A stretch of 64,000 nt of DNA. Source: Romboutsia sedimentorum (GTDB lineage Bacteria > Bacillota > Clostridia > Peptostreptococcales > Peptostreptococcaceae). Shown here in pieces: positions 8,934-17,740 of this stretch. A program made the position numbers and the translations under genes. The stretch covers positions 1 to 64,000 of the forward strand of contig NZ_JASKYM010000012.1 of the NCBI RefSeq assembly GCF_030131845.1, read 5' to 3'. Position 1 is the stretch's first letter. The number at the start of each line of letters is the position of its first letter. The notes under the pieces are model-generated. The model did not search any database. It was not told the origin of the DNA and saw nothing but the letters and a program-made list of their open reading frames with translations.

Positions 8934-9947
8934 TTATCTAGTTTCCTTTCTTACAAGATAGATAAACACCGGCACTCCTAAAAGTGCTGTTAATGAACCT
9001 ATCGGAGTCTCATATGGTGGATTTATCATCCTCGCAATAATATCACTATAAACTAATAATACTGACCCTAATACTAACGAACAAGGAATTATGTATTTAT
9101 AGTTTGCTCCCACTATTGCCTTTACAATTTGAGGTATTATAAGACCTACAAACACTATATTACCTGCTACGGCTACAGATGATCCTGCTAAAAGTATCAC
9201 TATAATTAAACATATAAATCTTACTAAATTAGTTTTTTGACCCAAACCTATAGCTACTTCTTCACCTAAACTTAGTATTGTTATTTTCGGGGCCATTATC
9301 ATAGATAAAATCGTAGTTGCTCCTCCAACTAAAAATAATAATTTAACACCTTCCCACTTTGCACTTGTTAGTCCTCCTGAAATCCAAAAACTTAATTGTT
9401 GAGATAAATTAAAGTACATTGAAACTGCAGTTGCTAAAGAAACTAATAAAGTTCCTAGTGCCGTACCTGCTAATGCAAGTTTAACCGGATCTACTTTACC
9501 TCTTGATTTAGAACTTACAAAATAAACTAATATACCGCTTATACTAGCTCCTAAAAATGCAAATAACATTAATCCAAAACTACCTAATGCAAATCCAGGT
9601 ACTAAAGTTTGTAAAACTAAAGCTATTGCTATTGTAAATGTTGCACCTTGAGTTATACCCATTACAGAAGGGTCTGCAATTGGGTTCCTAGTTATACCTT
9701 GCATTACAGCTCCAGAAACTGATAAAAAACCTCCAACCAGTGCTGCAGCTAATGCTCTTGGCAATCTTATATCTTTAATTATGCTTGTATTTATATCAAC
9801 ATCTGATGATAGCAAGCTTTTTATAGTTGTAGAAAAACTTATATCGTTAGCTCCTAAAGATATAGATAATAATAGTCCCGATATAAGCATAACTAAACCT
9901 ATAAGTATTAATAAAAATGCCTTTTTCTTTTTACTTATATTAATCAT
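8934..9947 (-). CDS. Iron-siderophore ABC permease (FecCD family)
   Basis: First of two paralogous FecCD permeases, also 337 aa. It contains RLPRALAAALVGGFLSVSGA, GITRNPIADPSVMGI, FVGLIIPQIVKAIVG and the C-terminal ARMINPPYETPIG motif. A good AAGGAG site precedes the ATG. It is separated from the upstream binding-protein gene by a hairpin terminator, so it is expressed by read-through or from a weaker promoter of its own. Confidence 0.93.
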   Translation of the reverse strand: MINISKKKKAFLLILIGLVMLISGLLLSISLGANDISFSTTIKSLLSSDVDINTSIIKDIRLPRALAAALVGGFLSVSGAVMQGITRNPIADPSVMGITQGATFTIAIALVLQTLVPGFALGSFGLMLFAFLGASISGILVYFVSSKSRGKVDPVKLALAGTALGTLLVSLATAVSMYFNLSQQLSFWISGGLTSAKWEGVKLLFLVGGATTILSMIMAPKITILSLGEEVAIGLGQKTNLVRFICLIIVILLAGSSVAVAGNIVFVGLIIPQIVKAIVGANYKYIIPCSLVLGSVLLVYSDIIARMINPPYETPIGSLTALLGVPVFIYLVRKETR

Positions 9948-10041
9948 TTTTTTCTCCTTTATTTCAACGTTCTTTCAATAACTTATTTTTATAAATATAT
10001 TTTAATAATTTCATCAACTCTTACTTTATTAATAATAAAAA

Positions 10042-10077
10042 TAGGTGTGAAAAATGTACAACATTATCCCACACCTA
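10042..10077 (-). terminator. Intra-operon terminator after siderophore-binding gene
   Basis: An 8-bp GC-containing stem (TAGGTGTG, 10042-10049, with CACACCTA, 10070-10077) is followed by a T-rich run on the minus strand. It lies between the binding-protein stop and the first permease. Such partial terminators let the binding protein be made in excess over the membrane components. Confidence 0.7.
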
Positions 10078-10086
10078 AATTATTAA

Positions 10087-11025
10087 TTATTTTATTAAAG
10101 CGTCTTTAATTGATTCTAATAACATTTCTCTTCCTATTGGGTTATAACATTGTGTAAAGTATGGGCTAGCATCAAGTATTGTTACATTCCCGTCTTTTAC
10201 TGCTCTTATTTTAGACCAAACACTACTATTTTCTAAGTCTTTTTTATCAGAATCAGTAGCAATTGCTATTATGTGATCTGCATCTATTTTAGTTAATCCC
10301 TCCATAGTAACTGTTGGTAATGTTATATTATCTTGAGCTGGCATATTTTTTGGTCTAGTTAATTTCATATCGTCATTAATCACTGTTCCTATACCTGCAT
10401 TACTAAATACCATGAAGCTTCCTGAAGTAGATAAAACTGGTAAATATGACTTATTTCCATTTTTAGCTATTATTTCTTTGCCTAGTTTTTGTGCTTTTTC
10501 ATCATAATTTTTTAGCCATTTATTTGCATCATCTTCTTGATTGAATAATTTTCCTGTATCTATTAATTTATTTCTCCAGTCATTTGCATAGTCTTTTACC
10601 ATAACAACTGGTGCCATTTGTTTTAACTCATCATATATTTTTTCTTGTCTTTCATTCATTATTATTAAGTCTGGATTAACAGATAGTATTGCTTCCATAT
10701 CCATTGTGTCCATCATAGAATGACCAACTATTTTAGATCCTTCTAACTTATCAGCTATGTATGATGAAAATTTATCTGTTTGATAAGAATCTACGTTAGC
10801 AGTTGCAACAGGCTTATGACCTAATATTAACAATTCTTCTGTAGACCCTGATATATCTACTATCTTCTTAGGATTTGCTGGTATTTCAACTTCCCCTTTT
10901 ACACTTTGAACTTTTCTCATTTTATTACTTGAGCTTTCTTCTATATTTTTACTAGAGCATCCACTTAAAACACCTATCGCCAATATTGATGTTAAAAGTA
11001 AAGCTAATGATTTTCTTTTTCTCAT
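10087..11025 (-). CDS. Iron-siderophore-binding lipoprotein
   Basis: Extracellular substrate-binding protein of the ferric-siderophore importer, 312 aa. The signal peptide ends in lipobox GVLSGC. The rest is a FepB/FhuD/BtuF-type helical-backbone binding fold with VEIPANPKKIVDISGSTEEL near the start and LSVNPDLIIMNE in the middle. It is the promoter-proximal gene of the operon, preceded by GGGAGG. The siderophore type cannot be predicted. Confidence 0.92.
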   Translation of the reverse strand: MRKRKSLALLLTSILAIGVLSGCSSKNIEESSSNKMRKVQSVKGEVEIPANPKKIVDISGSTEELLILGHKPVATANVDSYQTDKFSSYIADKLEGSKIVGHSMMDTMDMEAILSVNPDLIIMNERQEKIYDELKQMAPVVMVKDYANDWRNKLIDTGKLFNQEDDANKWLKNYDEKAQKLGKEIIAKNGNKSYLPVLSTSGSFMVFSNAGIGTVINDDMKLTRPKNMPAQDNITLPTVTMEGLTKIDADHIIAIATDSDKKDLENSSVWSKIRAVKDGNVTILDASPYFTQCYNPIGREMLLESIKDALIK

Positions 11026-11059
11026 GAACTTTCCTCCCAGTTGTTTTTTATTAATATTT

Positions 11060-11078
11060 GATATTAATTATCATTACT
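11060..11078. promoter_or_regulatory. Fur box
   Basis: On the minus strand AGTAATGATAATTAATATC matches the classical 19-bp Fur box in 15 of 19 positions. It begins about 8 bp downstream of the -10 hexamer, so it covers the predicted transcript start, where repressor binding would block initiation. Confidence 0.75.
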
Positions 11079-11085
11079 GTATCTT

Positions 11086-11113
11086 ATTATATCACGTATA
11101 TCTAATTAGTCAA
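11086..11113 (-). promoter_or_regulatory. Promoter of the iron-siderophore operon
   Basis: TTGACT (11108-11113), a 16-bp spacer and a perfect TATAAT (11086-11091) on the minus strand lie about 60 bp before the binding-protein start and adjoin the Fur box. Confidence 0.8.
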
Positions 11114-11175
11114 CATTTTTCATCGATTTTTTATCAAAATGATAATATATTTTTGATATAAATTTATATAAGCAT

Positions 11176-11214
11176 AAAAAGGCTATGATGTATTATTTCC
11201 ATCATAGCCTTTTT
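11176..11214 (-). terminator. Terminator after nagB
   Basis: A perfect 15-bp stem (AAAAAGGCTATGATG, 11176-11190, with its complement 11200-11214) ends in a T-run on the minus strand, 15 nt past the nagB stop. It separates the nag operon from the iron-operon promoter. Confidence 0.92.
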
Positions 11215-11229
11215 ATATTTATATTTATG

Positions 11230-11979
11230 TTAAACTATTTTGTAATCTTCAGGTTTTAACTTACTTGCAGCTTCTTCATCTAATATTAAAACTATATCAT
11301 TGTGAAATTGTAATATAGATGCAGGTACTTCTGGTACAACTTTACCATATACGGTATTATATATAGCTTGTGCTTTAGATTCTCCACAAGCTAGCAGCAT
11401 TATCTTTCTAGCTTTAAATATAGAACCTGTTCCCATAGTTATTGCTTTTTTAGGTACATTTTCTTCTTTATCAAAAAATCTCGCATTAGCTTCTATAGTA
11501 CTTTGTTTTAAATCTACTAGATGAGTCCCTCTTTCAAAGTTTATAGTAGGCTCATTGAATCCTATATGAGCATTGTGCCCGATTCCTAATACTTGTATAT
11601 CTACGCCACCACAATCTTTTATACTTTTATCGTATCTTTCACATTCAGCTTCTACATCTTTAGCCATTCCATTTGGTATATTTATATTTTCCTTTGGTAT
11701 ATTTATATAATTAAATAGATTTTCTTTCATAAAATAATCATAACTTTGATTATTTTCTTTTGGCAAATTATAATATTCATCTAAATTGAAAGTTGATATT
11801 TCTGAAAAATCTATTTGTTTATCATTATACATTTTAACCAATTGCTTATACATTCCTACTGGTGTACTACCTGTTGCTAAACCTAAAACTGAATTTGGCT
11901 TTAATGTTACTTGGCTTAATATCATTTGAGCTGCTTTTTTGCTCATTTCATCATAATTTTTACATACTAATATTCTCAT
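11230..11979 (-). CDS. nagB: Glucosamine-6-phosphate deaminase
   Basis: Cytosolic enzyme converting glucosamine-6-phosphate to fructose-6-phosphate and ammonia. The 249-aa length is that of the short Firmicute NagB. It contains VLGLATGSTPVGMY (phosphate binding), STFNLDEYY and the signature GIGHNAHIGFNEP. It is the last gene of nagR-nagA-nagB, 21 nt after nagA, with a GGAGAGGG site upstream. Confidence 0.96.
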   Translation of the reverse strand: MRILVCKNYDEMSKKAAQMILSQVTLKPNSVLGLATGSTPVGMYKQLVKMYNDKQIDFSEISTFNLDEYYNLPKENNQSYDYFMKENLFNYINIPKENINIPNGMAKDVEAECERYDKSIKDCGGVDIQVLGIGHNAHIGFNEPTINFERGTHLVDLKQSTIEANARFFDKEENVPKKAITMGTGSIFKARKIMLLACGESKAQAIYNTVYGKVVPEVPASILQFHNDIVLILDEEAASKLKPEDYKIV

Positions 11980-12000
11980 TGAATCAAACCCTCTCCTAAC

Positions 12001-13131
12001 CTATTTTTTATAAATTATTTCCCCGTTATTTATACTCATATAGCAATTTAATTTTTCATCAAATATAGCTATATCTGCATCTTTACCTATTTCTAAACTA
12101 CCTTTTTTATCATCTATTTTTATTGATTTTGCAGGATTTATAGACGCAAATTTTATAACCTTATTTATATCCAAATTTGTATTATTCATGAAATTATAAA
12201 CCATCTTGTTAAGCGGCATAACACTTCCAGCTAGATTTCCACTTTCAAGTCTTGCTTGATTATCTTTTACTATGACCTTTTGACCGCCTAAAGAATATTC
12301 TCCATCATCTAAGCCTCCAGCCTCAATAGAATCAGTTATTAAAACTATTTTATCTTCGCCTTTGTTATTTAATATAAATTGGAACAAGTCCTTTAGTATA
12401 TGTATCTCATCTGCTATCATTTCACAATATACATTAGTTGTAAGAGCTGCCCCTACTACACCAGGATCCCTATGATTTAATCCATTCATACCATTAAAAA
12501 TATGAGTTATATTACTTGCACCTAAATTTATAGCTTCTCTAGCTTCTTCAAATGTAGCATTACTATGACCTATTGATAAAGCTATATCTGTATTTTTACG
12601 TATTTCTCTTGTAAATTCAAACTCTTTATCCGTTTCAGGTGCATAAGTAATAATCTTTATAACTTCATCATATTGCTTTATTAAATCATAACTTGGAGCT
12701 ACTATAAATTGTGAATTTTGAGCTCCTTTATAATCATTATTTATAAACGGACCTTCTAAATGAGCACCTAAAATTTGTGAACCTTTTATTTTATTATTCA
12801 TACAATCTTTTATTGATTTTAATGCATTATTTATCAATTCTTCATCCATAGTCATTGTTGTTGGTAGAAAAGATGTAACTCCATGTCTTGCTATGGACTT
12901 AGCTATAGTAGTTAGTGATTCTTCACTACCATCCATAGTATCTTTTCCCATATTTCCATGTATATGTATATCTATTAATCCAGGAGTAACAAATTTCCCT
13001 TTAGCATCAATTATTTCACATTCGTTAGGTACTTCATTAGCTATATCTACTATTTTATTGTCAAATATCAAAACCTTATTTTGTAAAATCTGATTTTCTA
13101 AAACTATTTTTCCATTGATTATGCATTTCAT
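12001..13131 (-). CDS. nagA: N-acetylglucosamine-6-phosphate deacetylase
   Basis: Cytosolic amidohydrolase removing acetate from GlcNAc-6-phosphate, feeding NagB. The 376-aa protein has the metal-binding DIHIHGNMG motif (about 53-61), LGAHLEGPF with the metal-ligand Glu, GHSNATFEEA, HIFNGMNGLNHRDPG and catalytic Asp in VLITDSIEAGG. The start has AGGAGG a few bases upstream. It lies 11 nt after nagR in the same operon. Confidence 0.96.
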   Translation of the reverse strand: MKCIINGKIVLENQILQNKVLIFDNKIVDIANEVPNECEIIDAKGKFVTPGLIDIHIHGNMGKDTMDGSEESLTTIAKSIARHGVTSFLPTTMTMDEELINNALKSIKDCMNNKIKGSQILGAHLEGPFINNDYKGAQNSQFIVAPSYDLIKQYDEVIKIITYAPETDKEFEFTREIRKNTDIALSIGHSNATFEEAREAINLGASNITHIFNGMNGLNHRDPGVVGAALTTNVYCEMIADEIHILKDLFQFILNNKGEDKIVLITDSIEAGGLDDGEYSLGGQKVIVKDNQARLESGNLAGSVMPLNKMVYNFMNNTNLDINKVIKFASINPAKSIKIDDKKGSLEIGKDADIAIFDEKLNCYMSINNGEIIYKK

Positions 13132-13142
13132 ACTATAGCCTC

Positions 13143-13877
13143 CTACTCACTTAATATTATTTCATATTGATACTTATCGCTTCTAAATATTGATATAGTG
13201 TATTCTATAGGCTGACCTTCTATGGTATATGAATTTCTTTGAAGTTTAAGTGCTAATGCTCCTTCTTCTGCGCCTAATATATTGCACTCTTCTTCTGACA
13301 TAATTATAGGTTCTATAACCTGTTCTGCTCTTTGTATTTTATAATTATAGTCTTCGCTTAACATCTTATATAACGAATTGTTATCTAACATTCTTTTAGT
13401 AAAACCTTTGCATGCATCTTCTGATAAATATACTGTTTCTATACCCAAAGGCTCACTCTCTATATATCTTAATCTAACTACTTTATAAACATTAGTTTCT
13501 TCACTAATTATTTGTAATTTTCTTTTTATTAATTCACTAGGAACTTCCATTTCAAAAGATAATATATCTGTTTTTATCTTAATTCCTTTTTCTTTCATTA
13601 CATCTGTAAAACCTTTAACATTAGAAAATTGATATTTCTTTTTGTTTTTCGCTACAAATGTTCCTTTTCCTTGAACTCTATACAAAAGACCATCTGATAC
13701 TAATCCTACTATAGCTTTATTAACAGTCATACGGCTAACATTTTGTAAACTACACAATTCTCTCTCTGGCATTATCGAATCGCCCTCTTTAAGTTGTCCA
13801 TCATTTATCATTTTTTTTATTATTGAACTAAGTTGAATGTGTAGAGGTATTGTACTATTTTTATTTATTTTTTCCAT
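13143..13877 (-). CDS. nagR: GntR/HutC-family repressor of the nag genes
   Basis: Transcription repressor, about 244 aa. The N-terminal winged helix covers about residues 10-75 (PLHIQLSSIIKKMINDGQLK, then MPERELCSLQNVSRMTVNKA). The C-terminal UTRA domain (about 95-240) binds an amino-sugar phosphate in NagR/YvoA homologues. The ATG at 13877 is chosen because GGTGG lies 5 nt upstream; in-frame TTG and GTG codons lie just before it. Two palindromes in its own promoter suggest autorepression. Confidence 0.92.
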   Translation of the reverse strand: MEKINKNSTIPLHIQLSSIIKKMINDGQLKEGDSIMPERELCSLQNVSRMTVNKAIVGLVSDGLLYRVQGKGTFVAKNKKKYQFSNVKGFTDVMKEKGIKIKTDILSFEMEVPSELIKRKLQIISEETNVYKVVRLRYIESEPLGIETVYLSEDACKGFTKRMLDNNSLYKMLSEDYNYKIQRAEQVIEPIIMSEEECNILGAEEGALALKLQRNSYTIEGQPIEYTISIFRSDKYQYEIILSE

Positions 13878-13897
13878 ATTTTCCACCAATCTTTATA

Positions 13898-13924
13898 TGG
13901 TATATACCTTTTGGTATATACCAA
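13898..13924. promoter_or_regulatory. Tandem NagR-type operators
   Basis: TGGTATATACC occurs twice (13898-13908 and 13912-13922), with the second inside the perfect palindrome TTGGTATATACCAA. The centres are 14 bp apart. Both lie directly downstream of the -10 of the nag promoter, a repressor position. The sequence resembles NagR/YvoA sites, which contain TGGTATA half-sites. Confidence 0.75.
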
Positions 13925-13953
13925 TTATACACTATTTTTATAATCATTTTCAA
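13924..13953 (-). promoter_or_regulatory. nagRAB promoter
   Basis: TTGAAA (13948-13953), an 18-bp spacer and TATAAT (13924-13929) on the minus strand. The -10 touches the distal operator. Confidence 0.7.
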
Positions 13954-14063
13954 TAGTTTCTAGCTATTTTGCATAAAATATTTGTATGTTATATATCCTG
14001 TATGTATGGTATTATATTAAATTATAACCATTAACAATAATTAGAATTAAGGAGATGCAAAAT

Positions 14064-14903
14064 TTGATAAAAATAGGCGATTTTAACAAACTTGAAGTAA
14101 AAAGAAAAACTGATTTCGGTTACTTCTTAGATGCTCAAACAGGAGATACTAAGGATGATGTATTACTTCACAACAGATTACTTAACAAAAACAAAATTGA
14201 AGTTGGAGATGTAGTAGATGCTTTCATATATAAAGATTCTGAAGGTAGACCTTCTGCAACTTTAGTAACACCAAAAGGAAAGGTAGATGAAATAGCTTAC
14301 CTAAAAGTTGTTGCACATACTGCAATCGGAAGTTTTATAGATATCGGACTTCAAAAGGATATATTAGTTCCTTTTAAAGCTAAAACTTATGAATTAGAAA
14401 AAGGTGCTAGATATTTATTCCACATATATTTAGATAAAACTGGAAGACTAGCAGCTACTACTGATATAGATGCACATCTTACTACAGATCACAGTTACAA
14501 TATCGGTGATAATGTTACAGGTATAGTTTACGGTTTCCAAACAAATAATTCAGCAATGATTTGTATTGATAATAAGTATGCAGGAGTTATACTTCATAAC
14601 GAATACTTTACAGAATTAAAAATAGGTGAAGAGTTAAACTTAAACATTATAAAAATATATGAAGACGGTAAACTAGGTCTTTCTCCTAGACAAGGTAGAA
14701 AAGAAGAGTTAGATGTTCTTGAAACTGCAATAATGAGTTATCTTGAAGGTGCCGATGGACATATGAGATTTAACGATAAAACTTCTCCTGAAGAAATATC
14801 TACAGTTTTTAACACTAGTAAAAAGAATTTCAAACGTGCTCTTGGTGTATTAATGAAAAAAGGATTAATAATTCAAGATGAAAACGGAACTAATTTAAAA
14901 TAA
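14064..14903 (+). CDS. CvfB/YitL-type S1 RNA-binding protein
   Basis: Probable RNA-binding regulator of the CvfB family, about 279 aa. The family has several S1-like OB domains followed by a winged helix. Here the N-terminal S1-like region (DFNKLEVKRKTDFGYFLDAQ), a second (VVAHTAIGSFIDIGLQKDIL), a third (YNIGDNVTGIVYGF) and the C-terminal helix region (SPEEISTVFNTSKKNFKRAL) follow in that order. The TTG at 14064 is preferred: AAGGAG (14049-14054) is 9 nt upstream, whereas the in-frame ATG at 14055 abuts it. It is one of few plus-strand genes and is monocistronic. Confidence 0.85.
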   Translation: MIKIGDFNKLEVKRKTDFGYFLDAQTGDTKDDVLLHNRLLNKNKIEVGDVVDAFIYKDSEGRPSATLVTPKGKVDEIAYLKVVAHTAIGSFIDIGLQKDILVPFKAKTYELEKGARYLFHIYLDKTGRLAATTDIDAHLTTDHSYNIGDNVTGIVYGFQTNNSAMICIDNKYAGVILHNEYFTELKIGEELNLNIIKIYEDGKLGLSPRQGRKEELDVLETAIMSYLEGADGHMRFNDKTSPEEISTVFNTSKKNFKRALGVLMKKGLIIQDENGTNLK

Positions 14904-14912
14904 TTAATACAC

Positions 14913-14950
14913 AAATGGGTTATCTCTAGCTTTGAGATAACCCATTTTTT
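14913..14950 (+). terminator. Terminator after cvfB-like gene
   Basis: A perfect 14-bp stem (AAATGGGTTATCTC, 14913-14926, with 14934-14947) and 7-nt loop are followed by a T-run on the plus strand. Confidence 0.93.
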
Positions 14951-15045
14951 AATATAATTATATTTTTTAACAATTATGAATTAAAATGTAATATTTGTAA
15001 ATAATAGTAAGATAAGATAAATAATTTTATAGGAGGATTTTTTAA

Positions 15046-15258
15046 ATGGAAATAATTTATAATATAGGTGTTATTCTTGTTTTAATAGGAGCAATTAACT
15101 GGGGCTTAGTTGCAATAGCTCAATTTGATTTAGTTGCAGCTTTATTTGCTGGCTCAGGTAAATTTGGAAATATAAGTGGTTTAAGCAGATTTATTTATGG
15201 ATTAGTTGGTATATCAGCTATCTATGTAGGAACTCAATACTTTCTTACTATGATGTAA
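15046..15258 (+). CDS. DUF378 small membrane protein (YuzA-like)
   Basis: A 70-aa hydrophobic protein with two membrane helices (about 5-27 and 47-66). It shows the family hallmark LVLIGAINWGLVAIAQFDLV and the later GLSRFIYGLVGISAIY. Function unknown for the family. AGGAGG is well placed. It stands alone between two terminators. Confidence 0.88.
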   Translation: MEIIYNIGVILVLIGAINWGLVAIAQFDLVAALFAGSGKFGNISGLSRFIYGLVGISAIYVGTQYFLTMM

Positions 15259-15271
15259 TTAATTTTTCACT

Positions 15272-15309
15272 AACAATAAAAGGAGGACCATGATCCTCCT
15301 TTTATTGTT
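15272..15309. terminator. Bidirectional terminator
   Basis: A perfect 16-bp stem (15272-15287 with 15294-15309) and 6-nt loop CCATGA, flanked by A/T runs on both sides. It ends both the plus-strand DUF378 gene and the convergent ybaK-like gene. Confidence 0.92.
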
Positions 15310-15788
15310 TAACTTATAATATTTTCAAACTCATTATTTACTATACTCTGCAAATCCATTGGTGAAAGCTCTACTTGATATCCTATTTTTCCAGCACTAA
15401 CTATAATAGTTTCTAAATTTTTTGCACTTTCATTTATAAAAGTTTTATAAGCTTTTTTCATCCCTATAGGTGAACATCCACCTCTTATATACCCTGTTAT
15501 TTTATTTATATCATTCACACTAATCATTTCAATATTTTTCTCTTTTGCTACTTTTGCACCTTTTTTTAAATCTAAATGCTCATTAACTGGGATCACATAT
15601 ACATATATAGTTTTACTAGAACCCATAGCTACTAATGTTTTGTAAACTACACTAACATCTTTTCCTATATTACTAGCTACCTCTACCCCGTCAATATGAT
15701 CCCCTTTTTTTACATTATAGCAATGTACATCATATTTAATTTTTTTAGAATCCAAAATTCTCATTGCATTTGTTTTTATATTTGTCAT
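15309..15788 (-). CDS. YbaK/EbsC-type aminoacyl-tRNA deacylase
   Basis: Probable trans-editing protein that hydrolyses mischarged Cys-tRNA(Pro), 159 aa. It has the YbaK fold signature: VYKTLVAMGSSKTIYVYVIP near residue 50, KVAKEKNIEMISVNDINKIT, and GYIRGGCSPIGMKKAYKTFI, which carries the conserved GGxSP(I/L)G-type loop. GAGGGATG precedes the ATG. Substrate identity is inferred from the YbaK subgroup. Confidence 0.88.
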   Translation of the reverse strand: MTNIKTNAMRILDSKKIKYDVHCYNVKKGDHIDGVEVASNIGKDVSVVYKTLVAMGSSKTIYVYVIPVNEHLDLKKGAKVAKEKNIEMISVNDINKITGYIRGGCSPIGMKKAYKTFINESAKNLETIIVSAGKIGYQVELSPMDLQSIVNNEFENIIS

Positions 15789-15827
15789 AAAACATCCCTC
15801 TTATGTTTATTTTAAATTTCTATATTA

Positions 15828-17618
15828 TTATATGTTTCTTGTATATTCCTTTAACCACTCTTTTTCTTCTTCATTTAAAAATGGTGCTATCTTTTTATAA
15901 ACTTCTTTGTGATAGTCATTTAAATATTCTTTTTCATTGTCTGACATTAATCTTTCATCTATTGCATCTAAGTCAATTGGTGCAAATGTAACTACTTCAA
16001 ACCCCATAAATTGACCATATTCATTTTTTTCTAATTTTTCAACTACTATTTCATTTTCAATTCTTATACCATGAGAACCTTGTACATAAACTCCTGGTTC
16101 ATTAGTTGTAACCATTCCTTCTTCAAGTATACAGCTATCATCTCTGTCTGGTAATACTCTCCATCTAAATCCATTAGGACCTTCATGAACATTAAGTACA
16201 AATCCTATTCCATGTCCTGTCCCACATTTGTAATCTATTCCTAAATCCCAAAGTGGACCTCTTGCAAGAATATCTAAATTATAACCTCTGCATCCATGTA
16301 AGAATTTGACTCTAGATAATCTTATCATACCCCTTACAACATTTGTAAAATGAGTTTGAACTTCTTCCGATATAGCTCCTAGTGCTATAGTTCTTGTTAT
16401 ATCAGTTGTTCCATCATAGTACTGTCCACCTGAATCTACTAAGAATAAGTCTTTTGCTTCTAACTTATAGTCACTTTCTTTTGTAGCACTATAATGCATC
16501 ATAGCAGCATGTTCTCTATATGCAGCTATAGTAGTGAAACTAGGCTCTATGAACTTATCTTGTTCTCTTCTAAATTCTTCTAGTTTTTCTGTTGCACTTA
16601 ATTCTGTAATTTCTTGTTTACATACCCCTGTTTTTAACCAGTGCATAAATTTAGTAAATGCTACTCCATCTTTTATATGACTATTTCTTATATTTTTTAA
16701 TTCTACTTGATTCTTTATAGCTTTAAACATAATTGTTGGATTTATAGATTCTATTTTTTGTACATTTTTAGGTATATTATTGTATATTGAATAACTAACC
16801 TTAGATGGATCAAGAAGCACTACTTGATTTTCATCTATTTCTTTTACAAACTTATGAACGTCATCATAATTTTTAATTTTTACATTTTCTTTATTCAACT
16901 CAGATTTTATTTCATCATTTAGCTTACGTTCATCTATAAATAAATAAACACTATCTAAATCTACGACTACATAAGAAAGTACTACTGGGTTAGATTTTAT
17001 ATCCCCACCTCTTATATTAAATAACCAAGCTATATCGTCTAGAGTTGTTATTATATGACTTGTAGCTTTTTTTTCTTTCATAGCTTCTCTTACTCTAGCT
17101 AATTTTTCACTAAAGCTTGCACCAGTATATTCACTACCTAATAAAAATGCTTTTTTGTTAGGTAAGCTACATCTATCTTCCCATATATCATTTATCAAAT
17201 CATAATTATATTCTATCGATATATTTTTAAATGATAATTTATCACCTAATGTTTTACCTTCTTTTGCACATATTACTTTCCCATCAAATCCTAGTTTTGA
17301 ATTTTGAGGTAATTTTTCTATTAAGTATTCTTCTACTGTTGGTACATTTTCTTCTCCCATTTTAAATAACTCTATATCACTATTCTTTAATTCATCTTCA
17401 GCTTGAATAAAATATCTACCGTCTGTCCATAGCCCAGCTTCATCTAAAGTTATTACAGCAGTCCCTGCAGAACCTGTAAATCCTGATATAAATTCTCTAG
17501 ATTTAAAATATTCTCCTACGTATTCACTTTGATGGTAATCTGATGATGGTATTAAATAAGAATAAATTCCTTTTTCCTTCATTATTTTTCTTAGTTTTTC
17601 AATTCTTTGTTTTATCAT
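15828..17618 (-). CDS. Xaa-Pro aminopeptidase, three-domain type
   Basis: Metallopeptidase of family M24 that removes N-terminal residues preceding proline, 596 aa. This is the longer three-domain architecture, unlike the about 350-aa PepQ/PepP form. Two creatinase-like N-terminal domains begin with YLIPSSDYHQSEYVGEYFKS. The catalytic domain has the metal ligands in LVDSGGQYYDGTTDITRT (two Asp), GTGHGIGFVLNVHEGP (His), TNEPGVY (Glu) and RIENEIVV (Glu). It is a single gene with GAGGGAG upstream. Confidence 0.94.
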   Translation of the reverse strand: MIKQRIEKLRKIMKEKGIYSYLIPSSDYHQSEYVGEYFKSREFISGFTGSAGTAVITLDEAGLWTDGRYFIQAEDELKNSDIELFKMGEENVPTVEEYLIEKLPQNSKLGFDGKVICAKEGKTLGDKLSFKNISIEYNYDLINDIWEDRCSLPNKKAFLLGSEYTGASFSEKLARVREAMKEKKATSHIITTLDDIAWLFNIRGGDIKSNPVVLSYVVVDLDSVYLFIDERKLNDEIKSELNKENVKIKNYDDVHKFVKEIDENQVVLLDPSKVSYSIYNNIPKNVQKIESINPTIMFKAIKNQVELKNIRNSHIKDGVAFTKFMHWLKTGVCKQEITELSATEKLEEFRREQDKFIEPSFTTIAAYREHAAMMHYSATKESDYKLEAKDLFLVDSGGQYYDGTTDITRTIALGAISEEVQTHFTNVVRGMIRLSRVKFLHGCRGYNLDILARGPLWDLGIDYKCGTGHGIGFVLNVHEGPNGFRWRVLPDRDDSCILEEGMVTTNEPGVYVQGSHGIRIENEIVVEKLEKNEYGQFMGFEVVTFAPIDLDAIDERLMSDNEKEYLNDYHKEVYKKIAPFLNEEEKEWLKEYTRNI

Positions 17619-17740
17619 TTTTTTACTCCCTCTTATTTTAATCTTTTAAGTATGTATACTACTTACTTTTTAAATAAGCTCGTTAATTCCTTGATTATTT
17701 AATATATTATCACAACTGTTAAATATTATTAACTCTTTTT

